Shown here piece after piece: positions 1 through 7,587 of a stretch of DNA of 32,350 bases (its first letter is position 1; every line of letters begins with the position of its first letter). Origin of the DNA: Nocardioides sp. Root190 (GTDB lineage Bacteria; Actinomycetota; Actinomycetes; Propionibacteriales; Nocardioidaceae); assembly GCF_001428565.1 (NCBI RefSeq), contig NZ_LMIA01000013.1, positions 230,118-262,467 of the forward strand, given 5' to 3'. The position numbers and the translations under genes are program-made. A model generated the notes under the pieces. That model searched no databases. It had not been told where the DNA came from and saw only the letters and a list, made by a program, of their open reading frames with translations.

Positions 1-176
1 GGTGGGAGTGTCGACAACCCTTCCCCGGGATCATCCTCTGGCGAGATCCCCACGGGGCCCACTACCTGGTCGACAACACCGGAACCCGCAAGCTCACGAC
101 ACCAGCCCGTGAGCCATTCCGACCACGCCCCGACATTTACTTCACCGATGTCGAGCTGGTCCACGACGCCGCCTGA
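1..176 (+). CDS. C-terminal end of DUF222/HNH endonuclease-type protein (5' truncated by window edge)
   Basis: The frame is open from base 3 to the TGA at 174-176 and reads WECRQPFPGIILWRDPHG, then AHYLVDNTGTRKL. This is the typical tail of the DUF222/13E12-repeat HNH proteins that are abundant in Nocardioides and mycobacteria. The HNH motif itself would lie upstream, outside the window. These proteins often sit in variable regions and occur in many copies per genome; some are thought to be nucleases linked to mobile DNA. Only the last 57 codons are visible, so intactness cannot be judged. No start is present, so the gene must continue to the left. Confidence 0.7.
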   Translation, partial: WECRQPFPGIILWRDPHGAHYLVDNTGTRKLTTPAREPFRPRPDIYFTDVELVHDAA

Positions 177-297
177 CAGCACCCAGATTCACACCGCCGA
201 TCCGCCCGGATCCGCCTGCGGGCGGAACGCTCAGCCGCAGCGGGCTGACAGACTGGAGCGGAGCCGAAGATGTGCGCGTCACGCGTTAGAGCATGAT

Positions 298-726
298 GTG
301 CGCGTGAGGCGCGTGCGTGTGAGTGCGGTACAGGTAGTCATGTCGGCTCTCGTGGCGATCTCAGCGACAAGCTGCAGCGGCGGCGAAGTCATCTCTGCGG
401 GTGAGGCAATGGTCCTCGTGTCGGAAGACCGAGGGGGTGCTGGGATGGCGTCGGCCGGAGGCGGGCGCCTGGAACTGCTCGGAGGTTGCCTGGGGGCAGA
501 CGGAGCGGTCGTGGTCTGGCCGCACGGCACCGAGGTCGCCGACGAGGACCCACTCTCAATCCGCATTCCGGACAACGGCATTTTCGACCTAGGCGATCAA
601 GTGGAGTTCGGAGGTGGGTTCGTCCTCGAGCACTCCTCTGACGAGGTCGAGCCGGGGCCCTACGAGGTTGCCGGGGTCACGGTCCCTGCGGAGTGCGCCA
701 AGTACGACGTCTTCCTCGCGTATTGA
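298..726 (+). CDS. Small secreted or lipoprotein-like hypothetical protein
   Basis: This frame encodes about 142 aa from a GTG at 298 (other possible starts are GTG 304, 313 and 319 and ATG 340). The N-terminus is basic (VRVRRVRV), then comes a short hydrophobic stretch (VVMSALVAISATSC) whose Cys, near residue 26, could be lipidated. The lipobox ATSC is weak because it lacks the usual Leu. The rest is acidic and Gly-rich, with segments such as VVVWPHGTEV and AGVTVPAECAKYDVFLAY, and two Cys that could form a disulfide. The frame stays open upstream to 109, but that part is Pro/Arg-rich and overlaps the tail of the preceding gene, so I reject it. No strong ribosome site decides the start. I do not recognise a family. 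Confidence 0.5.
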   Translation: MRVRRVRVSAVQVVMSALVAISATSCSGGEVISAGEAMVLVSEDRGGAGMASAGGGRLELLGGCLGADGAVVVWPHGTEVADEDPLSIRIPDNGIFDLGDQVEFGGGFVLEHSSDEVEPGPYEVAGVTVPAECAKYDVFLAY

Positions 727-749
727 CGTCGAGCGCACGCGCAGCAGAC

Positions 750-1109
750 TTACGGAACGACTCGACGCCGAGCCGGATCAATCGCCAGCAGGAGGAAGAA
801 AGCTAGGGCCATCCAGGCGACGATGAACACCGAAGCGAAGACGGCGCCCATCATCACGCCGAAACCGGTGGAGCCTGAGCCGATCGTCAACGCCACCGCC
901 GCGACTCCATACGCCACAAGCCAAGCGACCGCGAGAACCGGCCTCGTCCTAGAGCGCCGCAATGCGAGCGCCGCGCTTGTGGCTACGACGTAGGCCAGGC
1001 TCAACAAGAAGAAGATCTGACTGCTCGCAAAGGTGAACGCTGCAACTGCTAACACTGCAAACCCGCCTGTGATGATGAGGGCTCCCATCTTCTTCTCGTC
1101 GACAGCCAC
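750..1109 (-). CDS. Small membrane protein with four predicted helices, function unknown
   Basis: The protein is about 119 aa and consists almost entirely of four hydrophobic segments: GALIITGGFAVLAVAAFTF, FFLLSLAYVVATSAALAL, VLAVAWLVAYGVAAVAL and FASVFIVAWMALAFFLLLA. Each is followed by a basic turn such as RRSRTR, and it ends in ARRRVVP. I prefer the GTG at 1109 to the ATG at 1127: the purine-rich GGGAGG that would serve as ribosome site lies directly upstream of the GTG and overlaps the codons that follow the ATG. No family is recognised. It is convergent with the lipoprotein-like gene to its left and stands alone. Confidence 0.5.
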   Translation of the reverse strand: MAVDEKKMGALIITGGFAVLAVAAFTFASSQIFFLLSLAYVVATSAALALRRSRTRPVLAVAWLVAYGVAAVALTIGSGSTGFGVMMGAVFASVFIVAWMALAFFLLLAIDPARRRVVP

Positions 1110-1333
1110 GAGTGTCCCTCCCTTCAATGACCGACTTGCGTTCGCTCACCAGTCTATTCGGAGGCAGCGCTTCACTACCTGACGGGCTGAGCGACCGCCC
1201 AGCCCGGCGAGCCCCTACGAACGCACTCATCTGCCGCTGTCAGAGTTGCGCGCTCAACCGTGCCGCGCTGGCGGCGTTGAGTCCGAGCGCTTATGCAGCC
1301 ACAGGGCGCCGCGCGGCTTAGGTCCTCTGTCGT

Positions 1334-2191
1334 TCAGCTACTGAGCAGCGCGGAGCGAAGGCGGCGCAACCACGACTCGGCCAGAGCGGGCTCCCCGGCC
1401 ATCGCGTTAGCAATGCGCTGGCGACCGTCTCGGCCCCGGCCGTACGCGACGATTGCGACGGCCTCTGCCAAGGCGGTCCGAGTGCGCTCGTCTCGTCCTG
1501 GACCACCTTGCTCAGCGAGCCACCAGCTTGGCGCCCACGAACGTGTCAGCTTGACTTGGTGGTCACCGAAGTAGCTCCAGACCTGCGGCTCAAGACTGAC
1601 ACTGAGCACAGACCTCGCGGGCAACTCGGACGTCCAGAGCTGTTGCTGAGCCCACCGAACCGTGTTCGGGCTGGTCTTCTTGCGAGACGTCACGCCGACG
1701 AATCGAACCTTGGTCCTCGCCACGCTCCACGGCGCGCGGTCCTCGGCGACCCAATCGCGGATCAACTCGTACAGATCACCGAACGTTCCTCCGGTATGAG
1801 CGACATCGACGAAGGTAAGCGGGCTGGATCGGCGCACGAGCGCCATCGGCGTGCACCCCGCCGCCTCAAGAACGCCTCGGGCGACCTGCAGTTCCGACGC
1901 CGTAAGCGTCCTCCGTGAACGTCCCGCCCAATCGCGCGCGAAAGAAAGAGGAACCCGGTAGAGCGCCGGCGCATCTTGAACAGCACTGAGCGCACCGCTA
2001 AGGAGGTCATACATCGAGTCCAGACTGCGGCCGATGAAGACCAGATCGCCGTTCCCGCTACGCGCCACGACCTGACCGGAGCAACGCGCCAACTCAGGCC
2101 CGAAAGGCAGCGGCGGCTCGGGCACTCCCTCGAGCAGAGATCCCAGTTGATCCGGCGTGACGAGATCCCAACGGAACGGAACTCCTGTCAC
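1334..2191 (-). CDS. Orphan protein with phosphoribosyltransferase-like motif, function unknown
   Basis: The protein is about 285 aa from a GTG at 2191, with AGAGGA some 11 bases upstream. The frame stays open to an ATG at 2377, but that extension is Arg/Ser-rich and does not look like protein. Residues 49-66 (DLVFIGRSLDSMYDLLSG) and 127-140 (FVDVAHTGGTFGDL) resemble the first strand and the PRPP-binding loop (hydrophobics, acidic residue, then T-G-x-T) of type I phosphoribosyltransferases. The usual second acidic residue is replaced (VDVAHTGGT), so activity is uncertain. The C-terminal half is rich in Trp and Arg (VRWAQQQLWTSEL, WSYFGDHQVKLTRSW) and should be folded. It is divergent from the lipoprotein gene at 2399. 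I know no characterised relative; the fold assignment is inference. Confidence 0.55.
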   Translation of the reverse strand: MTGVPFRWDLVTPDQLGSLLEGVPEPPLPFGPELARCSGQVVARSGNGDLVFIGRSLDSMYDLLSGALSAVQDAPALYRVPLSFARDWAGRSRRTLTASELQVARGVLEAAGCTPMALVRRSSPLTFVDVAHTGGTFGDLYELIRDWVAEDRAPWSVARTKVRFVGVTSRKKTSPNTVRWAQQQLWTSELPARSVLSVSLEPQVWSYFGDHQVKLTRSWAPSWWLAEQGGPGRDERTRTALAEAVAIVAYGRGRDGRQRIANAMAGEPALAESWLRRLRSALLSS

Positions 2192-2398
2192 CGCGCACCA
2201 AGTCCTCTGACCAACATCCCAGGATTCTATGGTTGAAGTTGCCGCACTCGTGCTTGGCAGAACAGAGCAAATAGCCCGACCATGCCGCTGTCGGAGCGGA
2301 ACGTCCCACCACGCCGAGGTACGGGCGGAGCGCCGACCTCGATGTCGCCGAAGGCCCAGCGAGGGAACCCCCGGCATGGTTCGCTACGTCAAGTGAGC

Positions 2399-2782
2399 AT
2401 GATCAGATTTCTGGGGTCGGTGCTGGGTGTCGCTCTGTCAGGCCTCGTGCTGGTTGCTTGCTCCGCTGGCGCATCGGAACCGAACCCAGCACGCGCGGCC
2501 TCCGCATCGCCTGCGGATCACCCGGCTTCCACCAGCATCACCGTCCAAGTGAACCACTGCTTCGTCGAAACGCTGACCTTCGACGGCGAGCGCTGGAACG
2601 TGCCCTTCCGAGCTCAGTTCGGCAACGGCGGTTCCATGCCGACCGGGTGGGAAGGACGCGGGATGATCGAGCGAGTCAGCGAGGCGGAAGCCATGTACAG
2701 GGACAACGGCGGCACAACTTTGGTCTTCAGGCTCGCGGACGACCCATCCGTGAGGGAGGTCGACTCGGCCGTCTGCATGTAG
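2399..2782 (+). CDS. Small lipoprotein, function unknown
   Basis: From ATG 2399 the protein is 127 aa, beginning MIRFLGSVLGVALSGLVLVAC: a good type II signal with lipobox LVAC and lipidated Cys near residue 21. The mature part starts with a Ser/Ala/Pro-rich linker and continues with a compact domain (SITVQVNHCFVETLTFDGERW ending SVREVDSAVCM). It has two further Cys near its ends that could pair outside the membrane. A GTG at 2393 is an alternative start. The frame extends to 2282, but the signal peptide shows that the extra residues are not part of the product. No recognised family; in type it resembles the secreted protein gene at 298. Confidence 0.6.
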   Translation: MIRFLGSVLGVALSGLVLVACSAGASEPNPARAASASPADHPASTSITVQVNHCFVETLTFDGERWNVPFRAQFGNGGSMPTGWEGRGMIERVSEAEAMYRDNGGTTLVFRLADDPSVREVDSAVCM

Positions 2783-2871
2783 GGCTCACCGTGCGGCGCG
2801 GGAGTTGGCCAGACGCCTGCTCATATGCCGCGTGGAGCGAGACGTCCGACCATGCATGACAAACTCGGCTG

Positions 2872-3215
2872 GTGCCCTTCGACGTCGAGCGAGCCCGGGA
2901 TGACGTGGTGGGCGAGGTGTTCGGTGCACAGGCTGACGTAGTTCGCGACCCGATCCCGACTGGCCGGACTTTCACCGCCCTCTGCGCCGATCTGCCAACG
3001 GTGCCCGCGCGGCCGGCATCTGGGCCTCCGACGACTTATTTGTCGATCAGTTCCTCGACTTGGATCTGTCGATCTCGCTCTGGGAGTACCTCCGAGGCAA
3101 CGGACAGGTGGAGTTCGCGCGCCGTCGGTCCCTGCGCCCGCCTGCGCCTGTGCTGACCATCGAGGACAGGCACTCGTGGCAGATCGGACGGCAGGTTAGC
3201 TCGTTGCGCTTTTGA
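2872..3215 (+). pseudogene. Frameshifted small hypothetical gene
   Basis: Two adjoining frames look like halves of one protein. The first starts at GTG 2872 and reads VPFDVERARDDVVGEVF to about VVRDP near 2951, then turns into low-quality Pro/Ser sequence. From about 2952 the frame one base back reads DPDWPDFHRPLRR, and further on ASDDLFVDQFLDLDLSISLW, to a TGA at 3213-3215. The second half has no ATG or GTG start of its own. The joint fits loss of one base (or gain of two) near 2950-2952. Either this is a real decayed gene or a sequencing error sits there. No family is recognised. Confidence 0.4.
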
Positions 3216-3289
3216 CGACTCCCGACCATGCTGCGTTGAAGGCATCCACCCTCGCCTAGATCTGCCACCTCAGGCAAAGGGGATCCCAA

Positions 3290-3703
3290 TCAAGTCGACC
3301 TCTGCAGCTCGCGAACCCGTCGCCCGAGGTCGCGAAGCATGATGAGATCCGCACCCCCGACGTCGAAAACCTCCGCCGGATCCGCGCCGTTCAACCACTT
3401 GGCCACCTCCGCCGGGTGAACATGATCGCCCCACAACTCTCTCGCATCCACCCGGTCGGAGATGTTGCGATCGCCGTCGTCCTTGGACCAGCCGAAGCCA
3501 CCCTCAGCGGTGTCGTAGAGCAGCCAGGTCGGAGCGGCGGCACTCTCCGTCATGCAAACGCAGAACCAGACGGCCCGATCGGCGACTGCTCGACCTCGCT
3601 GGACCGGCACCTCTTCGGCACGCTCGGAGGCCTCCGAGAGGATCGCCTCGACGACCGCTACCGACAATTTCTCCGACAGTGGCGAATCACGGCGCCCAAG
3701 CAT
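3290..3703 (-). CDS. Conserved-looking hypothetical protein
   Basis: The protein is 137 aa from ATG 3703. It has an amphipathic N-terminal helix (LSEKLSVAVVEAILSEASERAEE), a central beta-rich part (AVWFCVCMTESAAAPTWLLYDTAEGGFGW) and an ordered C-terminal half, DARELWGDHVHPAEVAKWLNG, followed by a Leu-rich end. Composition is that of a soluble cytoplasmic protein. No catalytic motif is visible and I cannot name the family. It faces away from the small gene to its left and is followed upstream by about 110 bases without a gene. Confidence 0.55.
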   Translation of the reverse strand: MLGRRDSPLSEKLSVAVVEAILSEASERAEEVPVQRGRAVADRAVWFCVCMTESAAAPTWLLYDTAEGGFGWSKDDGDRNISDRVDARELWGDHVHPAEVAKWLNGADPAEVFDVGGADLIMLRDLGRRVRELQRST

Positions 3704-3812
3704 GGACGAACCGTACCGTCGGAGTCTCTCGCAGCGCTCTGGCCGGGCATTGAGGAGGGACAGGCAGCGATAGCGGTAGGCAGCCCTGACGGTCGGTCAA
3801 TGTCCACCGAGT

Positions 3813-4406
3813 TCAGGACGTCAGGCTGCCAGCGACCTTCAGCACCCGCGTGACCAAGTGGTCCAGCGCGGCGTTGGCCGAGTCGTCGAGGTCCCCTGAA
3901 CCGTCGGTGACCACCCCGACGCCGTACGGGTTGCCGTCGTCGAACTTGAGCTGATCGGTGTAGCCGGGAGGGACGATGATCCCGCCGAGGTGGCAGAACG
4001 TCGTGTGCATCGCGAGGATCGTCGACTCCTGACCGCCGTGCTTCGTGGAGGTCGAGGTGAAGGCCGAGTAGACCTTGTCGGCGAGCTTGCCCTCCTGCCA
4101 GAGCGGGCCGAGGGTGTCGATGAAGGCCTGCAGCTGACTGGTGATGTGGCCGTAGCGGGTGCCGGATCCCATGATCACGGCATCGGCCCACGCGAGGTCG
4201 TCCGGCTCGGCGACGGGCTGGTCGGCCACCGAGGCGGCGTGCGCCGCCCAGGCGTCCACCCCCTGCACGACCTCGTCGGGAGCGGTCTCGCGGACCCGAC
4301 GCAGTCGCACGTCGGCGCCCTGGCTCTCAGCCGTTGCGGCCAGGCGGGAGGCCATCGCGTGCGCGGTGCCATAGCTGGAGTAGTAGACGATTGCCAGATT
4401 GACCAT
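3813..4406 (-). CDS. wrbA: WrbA-like NAD(P)H:quinone oxidoreductase (flavodoxin fold)
   Basis: The protein is 197 aa, the normal WrbA length. It starts MVNLAIVYYSSYGTAHAMA, where residues 8-15 form the FMN phosphate loop. The second and third FMN loops are visible as IMGSGTRYGHITSQLQAF (residues 78-95) and TSTSTKHGGQESTI (117-130). WrbA proteins bind FMN as tetramers and reduce quinones by two electrons, preventing semiquinone formation under oxidative stress. I chose ATG 4406 because the alternative upstream start adds MSRRVVRGCVGP, which has no place in the flavodoxin fold. It is divergent from the diguanylate cyclase gene across about 176 bases that contain a short tandem repeat. Confidence 0.88.
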   Translation of the reverse strand: MVNLAIVYYSSYGTAHAMASRLAATAESQGADVRLRRVRETAPDEVVQGVDAWAAHAASVADQPVAEPDDLAWADAVIMGSGTRYGHITSQLQAFIDTLGPLWQEGKLADKVYSAFTSTSTKHGGQESTILAMHTTFCHLGGIIVPPGYTDQLKFDDGNPYGVGVVTDGSGDLDDSANAALDHLVTRVLKVAGSLTS

Positions 4407-4468
4407 GGGTCCGACGCAACCACGCACGACGCGCCTGGACAAGGGTGCGCAATTGTCCCGATCTCATA

Positions 4469-4512
4469 CCGGTCGACTGCCGGTCGACTGCCGGTCGACC
4501 GCCGATCACTGA
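4469..4512. repeat. 11-bp tandem repeat in the wrbA/diguanylate cyclase intergenic region
   Basis: The unit CCGGTCGACTG occurs at 4469-4479 and 4480-4490. A copy with one change (CCGGTCGACCG) is at 4491-4501, and a degenerate fourth copy (CCGATCACTGA) at 4502-4512. Each unit contains the palindrome GGTCGACC or part of it, so the block could be an array of binding sites one helical turn apart. It lies 71 bases upstream of the diguanylate cyclase start and 63 bases upstream of wrbA. Its role is unknown. Confidence 0.75.
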
Positions 4513-4582
4513 GGCCGCGACCGCGTGTAAAGAAATCGTGCTTCCACCTCGAACGCCGTCCCGGCGAGGCGAAGATGGGTGG

Positions 4583-6097
4583 ATGGTGGGGGGAACCGGG
4601 GAGCTGTGGCGTGCGCGCCCGCAGGTCCGGCGTGCCCTCGAGCGTCTGCCGCGGGGCGGCACACTGGACGCCAGCTCGTGGGCCCGGCGCCATCGCGGCA
4701 TCTGCAACCTGCTGTGGCTCCACGTCGCCCTGTTGCCGGCGATCACCGTGCTTCGCGGCGACACCCTCTGGCACGCGCTGCCAGAGGTCGCCGGCATCGC
4801 CTGGGTCGCCGTCGCTGCCGAGGTACGCCGCTTCGGTACCCGGGCGCGATCGGCAGCAGCAACCCTCGGCCTGATGGCCTGCTCCGCGGCAGCGGTCCAT
4901 GTCTTCGACGGCGTGATCGAGGCGCACTTCCACTTCTTCGTCATGGTGGCGGTGGTCGCGCTCTACCAGTCGTGGTTGCCGTACCTGCTGGCTCTCGCCT
5001 TCGTGCTCGTGCACCACGGTCTGGTCGGGACGCTCGTCCCGGAGTCGGTCTACAACCACCAGGACGCCATCGACCGCCCGTGGCTCTGGGGCCTGGTGCA
5101 CGGTGGCTTCATCGTCGCCGAGAGCATCGCCTGCCTCGTCTACTGGCGCGCGAGCGAGCTGGCCGTCGAGCGGGAGCGTCAGGCCCGGCTGACCGCCGAG
5201 CAGGCGAGCGAGGACCTTGCCCACGCACAGGAGCTCTCCGGCATGGGCAGCTGGGAGTGGGACGCCCACCTCAACCTGATCAGCTGGTCCGACCACCTCT
5301 ACGCACTGACCGGGGTGGACCCGTCGTCGTTCATCCCGTCCCTCACCTCGTTCCAGGAGCTGGTGCACCCCGAGGACCGGGACCGGGTGAACCGCCTGAT
5401 CCACGACTCTGTACGCACCGGAACACTGCTCGAGTACGAGTGCCGGATCGTTCGCGGGGGTGGTGAGATCCGCAGGGTGCATGCCCTGGGCCACGTCATC
5501 ACCGACGCCGACGGTGTCGTCGTCCGGATCCGCGGCACCATCCACGACGTCACCGAGCGGCGGCGACTCGAGGAATCGATCACGCAGATGGCCTTCCACG
5601 ACGCGTTGACCGGTCTCTGCAACAGGAGGCTCTACCTCGACCGGCTGAGGGACGCGCTGACCCGCACGAGCACCGACGGTACGACGTGCGCCGTGCTCTT
5701 CCTCGACCTCGACGGCTTCAAGGCCGTCAACGACGCACACGGCCACGCGATGGGCGACTCCCTGCTTCAGGAGGTCGCGATCCGGCTCCGCGCCGCCGTC
5801 CGCCAGTCCGACACGGTCGCGCGCTTCGGCGGCGACGAGTTCGCGGTGCTCTGTGAAGGGGCCGGACATCTCATCGCCCGGTCCACCGCGCAGCGCATCG
5901 AGCGCGAGCTGGACCGCCCGATCCTCGTCGACCGGGTCCACCTCGCCGTCGCGGTGAGCATCGGGATCGCCGTCGCCGAGTCCGGCAACGACGTCACTCC
6001 CGACGAGCTGCTGCGTCGCGCGGACGCCGCGATGTACGAGGTGAAGACCTCGGCCAGGCCGACCGACTCGCTCCCCCGTCGCACCCAGTCGGAGTGA
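4583..6097 (+). CDS. Membrane-bound PAS-GGDEF diguanylate cyclase
   Basis: The protein is 504 aa from ATG 4583. About six hydrophobic segments lie at residues 42-191, including a His-rich part (HVFDGVIEAHFHFFVMVAVVAL, then LVHHGLVG) typical of an actinobacterial membrane sensor. A short coiled linker (ELAVERERQARLTAEQASEDL) leads to a PAS domain at about 220-325 (MGSWEWDAHLNLISWSDHLY, ending in the DVTERRRLEE signature). The GGDEF domain starts at about 337 (FHDALTGLCNRR, FLDLDGFKAVND). The catalytic motif RFGGDEF is intact (GGDEF at 416-420), and RQSD five residues before it is a complete I-site for product inhibition. It should make c-di-GMP from two GTP at the membrane in response to an unknown signal. 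No EAL domain follows. Its TGA ends one base before the selO stop on the other strand. Confidence 0.9.
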   Translation: MVGGTGELWRARPQVRRALERLPRGGTLDASSWARRHRGICNLLWLHVALLPAITVLRGDTLWHALPEVAGIAWVAVAAEVRRFGTRARSAAATLGLMACSAAAVHVFDGVIEAHFHFFVMVAVVALYQSWLPYLLALAFVLVHHGLVGTLVPESVYNHQDAIDRPWLWGLVHGGFIVAESIACLVYWRASELAVERERQARLTAEQASEDLAHAQELSGMGSWEWDAHLNLISWSDHLYALTGVDPSSFIPSLTSFQELVHPEDRDRVNRLIHDSVRTGTLLEYECRIVRGGGEIRRVHALGHVITDADGVVVRIRGTIHDVTERRRLEESITQMAFHDALTGLCNRRLYLDRLRDALTRTSTDGTTCAVLFLDLDGFKAVNDAHGHAMGDSLLQEVAIRLRAAVRQSDTVARFGGDEFAVLCEGAGHLIARSTAQRIERELDRPILVDRVHLAVAVSIGIAVAESGNDVTPDELLRRADAAMYEVKTSARPTDSLPRRTQSE

Positions 6098-6098
6098 C

Positions 6099-7556
6099 TC
6101 AGGTGCCGCAGAAGGTCCGGTAGCGGCCGAAGTCCGCCGGCGCCGGCTCGGCGTACCTCTCGAGGCCGGGGCGTTCGTGGAACGGGGCACTGACCGCCTC
6201 GAGCAGGCGTCCCAGTGGCGCGAGGTCACCCCCGGTCGCCGCTGCCAGGGCCTCCTCGACGAGGTGGTTGCGCGCGACGTACAGCGGGTTGAGGTGGTCC
6301 ATCGCCTCCGCGTCGGGCGACAGCGCACGCCACTCGACGAGCCAGCCGTCGATGGCCGCGAGGTCGAGGAACATTCCACGCACCGGCTCGGCGTCGTCGC
6401 GGGCCGCCGTCGCGAGGTGCCGCCAGAACGACGTGTGGTCGACGTGGCTCGCCTCGAGGAGCTCGAGCACGCTCGTACCGATCCGGTCGGCCTCGGCCGG
6501 GTCGGCATGGAGCACGCCGAGCTTGGCCCGCAGCCCCGTGGAGTACGCCGTGGCGTACTCCGTCCGGAAGGCACCGAGCGCCTCCGTCGCGATCTCCACC
6601 GCCCGGTCCTGCTCGTCGGCGAGCAACGGGAGCATCGCCTCGCCGAGACGGGCGAGGTTCCACTCGGCGGCCGCCGGCTGGTTGGCGTAGGCGTAGCGAC
6701 CGCCCTCGTCGATCGAGCTGAAGACCGTCGAGGGGTCGAAGGCGTCGAGGAAGGCGCACGGCCCGTAGTCGATGGTCTCCCCCGACAGCGTCATGTTGTC
6801 GGTGTTCATCACGCCGTGCACGAAGCCGACCAGCATCCAGCGGGCGACCAGGTCGGCCTGCGCTGAGATGACGGCGCGGTAGAAGGCCAGGTGCGGCTGC
6901 GGGTCGGAGGCGACCTCGGGGTGGTGGCGCTCGATCGCGTGGTCGACGACGCGTCGCAGCAGGTCGGTGTCGTCGCTCGCACGGGCGAACTGCACGCTGC
7001 CGACCCGCAGGTGGCTGCTCGCGATCCGGGCCAGCACGGCACCCGGGAGGATCTCCTCGCGACGCACGCCGCGGCCCGTGGCGACGACGGCGAGTGACCG
7101 CGTGGTCGGAATGCCGAGCGCGTGCATGGCCTCGCTGACGACGTACTCGCGCAGCATCGGTCCGAGCGCAGCGAGACCGTCACCTCCGCGCGCGAAGGGC
7201 GTGCGTCCCGATCCCTTCAGGTGCAGGTCGCGCAGCCGCCCGTCGGCGTCGACGAGCTCGCCCATCAGCAGGGCACGGCCGTCGCCCAGTCGCGCGAAGC
7301 CCCCGAACTGGTGGCCGGCGTAGGCCTGCGCGACCGGCGTCGCTCCCTCCGGGACGACCGTCCCGGTCAGCAGGCCGAGGCCCTCCGGGGTCCGCAGCCG
7401 CGCAGGGTCGAGGCCGAGGTCGGCGGCCAGTGCGTCGTTGAGCACCACGAGCTGGGGCTGTGGCGCCTCGGCAGCGCGCGCGGCGTGCGTGAGCTCGGGC
7501 AGCGCGCTGGCGAACCGGTGCTGCAGGAGCGCGACGGGAGCAGGTGCCGTGGTCAT
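6099..7556 (-). CDS. selO: SelO/YdiU protein adenylyltransferase (AMPylase)
   Basis: The protein is 485 aa, the usual length for bacterial SelO. Family signatures are YAGHQFGGF (79-87), LKGSGRTPFARGGDG (113-127), the kinase-like catalytic region HGVMNTDNM (247-255) with the metal-binding DYGPCAFLD (263-271), and LNPLYVARN near the C-terminus. It ends FCGT, with a Cys at 483 where many SelO proteins carry Cys or selenocysteine. SelO is a pseudokinase-fold enzyme that transfers AMP from ATP to protein hydroxyls and links to redox homeostasis. The ATG is preceded by TAGCCT six bases away, fitting a leaderless transcript. The GGAGG touching the ATG is too close to act as a ribosome site. Confidence 0.93.
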   Translation of the reverse strand: MTTAPAPVALLQHRFASALPELTHAARAAEAPQPQLVVLNDALAADLGLDPARLRTPEGLGLLTGTVVPEGATPVAQAYAGHQFGGFARLGDGRALLMGELVDADGRLRDLHLKGSGRTPFARGGDGLAALGPMLREYVVSEAMHALGIPTTRSLAVVATGRGVRREEILPGAVLARIASSHLRVGSVQFARASDDTDLLRRVVDHAIERHHPEVASDPQPHLAFYRAVISAQADLVARWMLVGFVHGVMNTDNMTLSGETIDYGPCAFLDAFDPSTVFSSIDEGGRYAYANQPAAAEWNLARLGEAMLPLLADEQDRAVEIATEALGAFRTEYATAYSTGLRAKLGVLHADPAEADRIGTSVLELLEASHVDHTSFWRHLATAARDDAEPVRGMFLDLAAIDGWLVEWRALSPDAEAMDHLNPLYVARNHLVEEALAAATGGDLAPLGRLLEAVSAPFHERPGLERYAEPAPADFGRYRTFCGT

Positions 7557-7562
7557 CCTCCA

Positions 7563-7568
7563 AGGCTA
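7563..7568 (-). promoter_or_regulatory. Candidate -10 element for leaderless selO mRNA
   Basis: On the minus strand TAGCCT lies exactly six bases upstream of the selO ATG. A -10 element (TANNNT) at this distance would start transcription at or next to the A of ATG. This arrangement is common in actinobacteria. No clear -35 is seen. The 31-base gap to the divergent CoA-transferase start also holds the 8-bp palindrome GTTGCAAC at 7571-7578. Confidence 0.45.
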
Positions 7569-7587
7569 CGGTTGCAACAATGCCGAG

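Noticed and set aside
6095..6101. TGACTCA at the diguanylate cyclase/selO junction, repeated at 22075-22081
   Set aside because: It is simply two convergent stop codons one base apart; the coincidence needs no shared function.
4175..6574. Long minus-strand frame of about 799 codons across wrbA, the diguanylate cyclase and selO
   Set aside because: It is antisense to recognised genes, Arg/Pro-rich and without any domain pattern; it is an artefact of high GC third positions.
7571..7578. Palindrome GTTGCAAC between selO and the CoA-transferase as an operator
   Set aside because: Only 8 bp; such a short palindrome is likely by chance in a region of this size.
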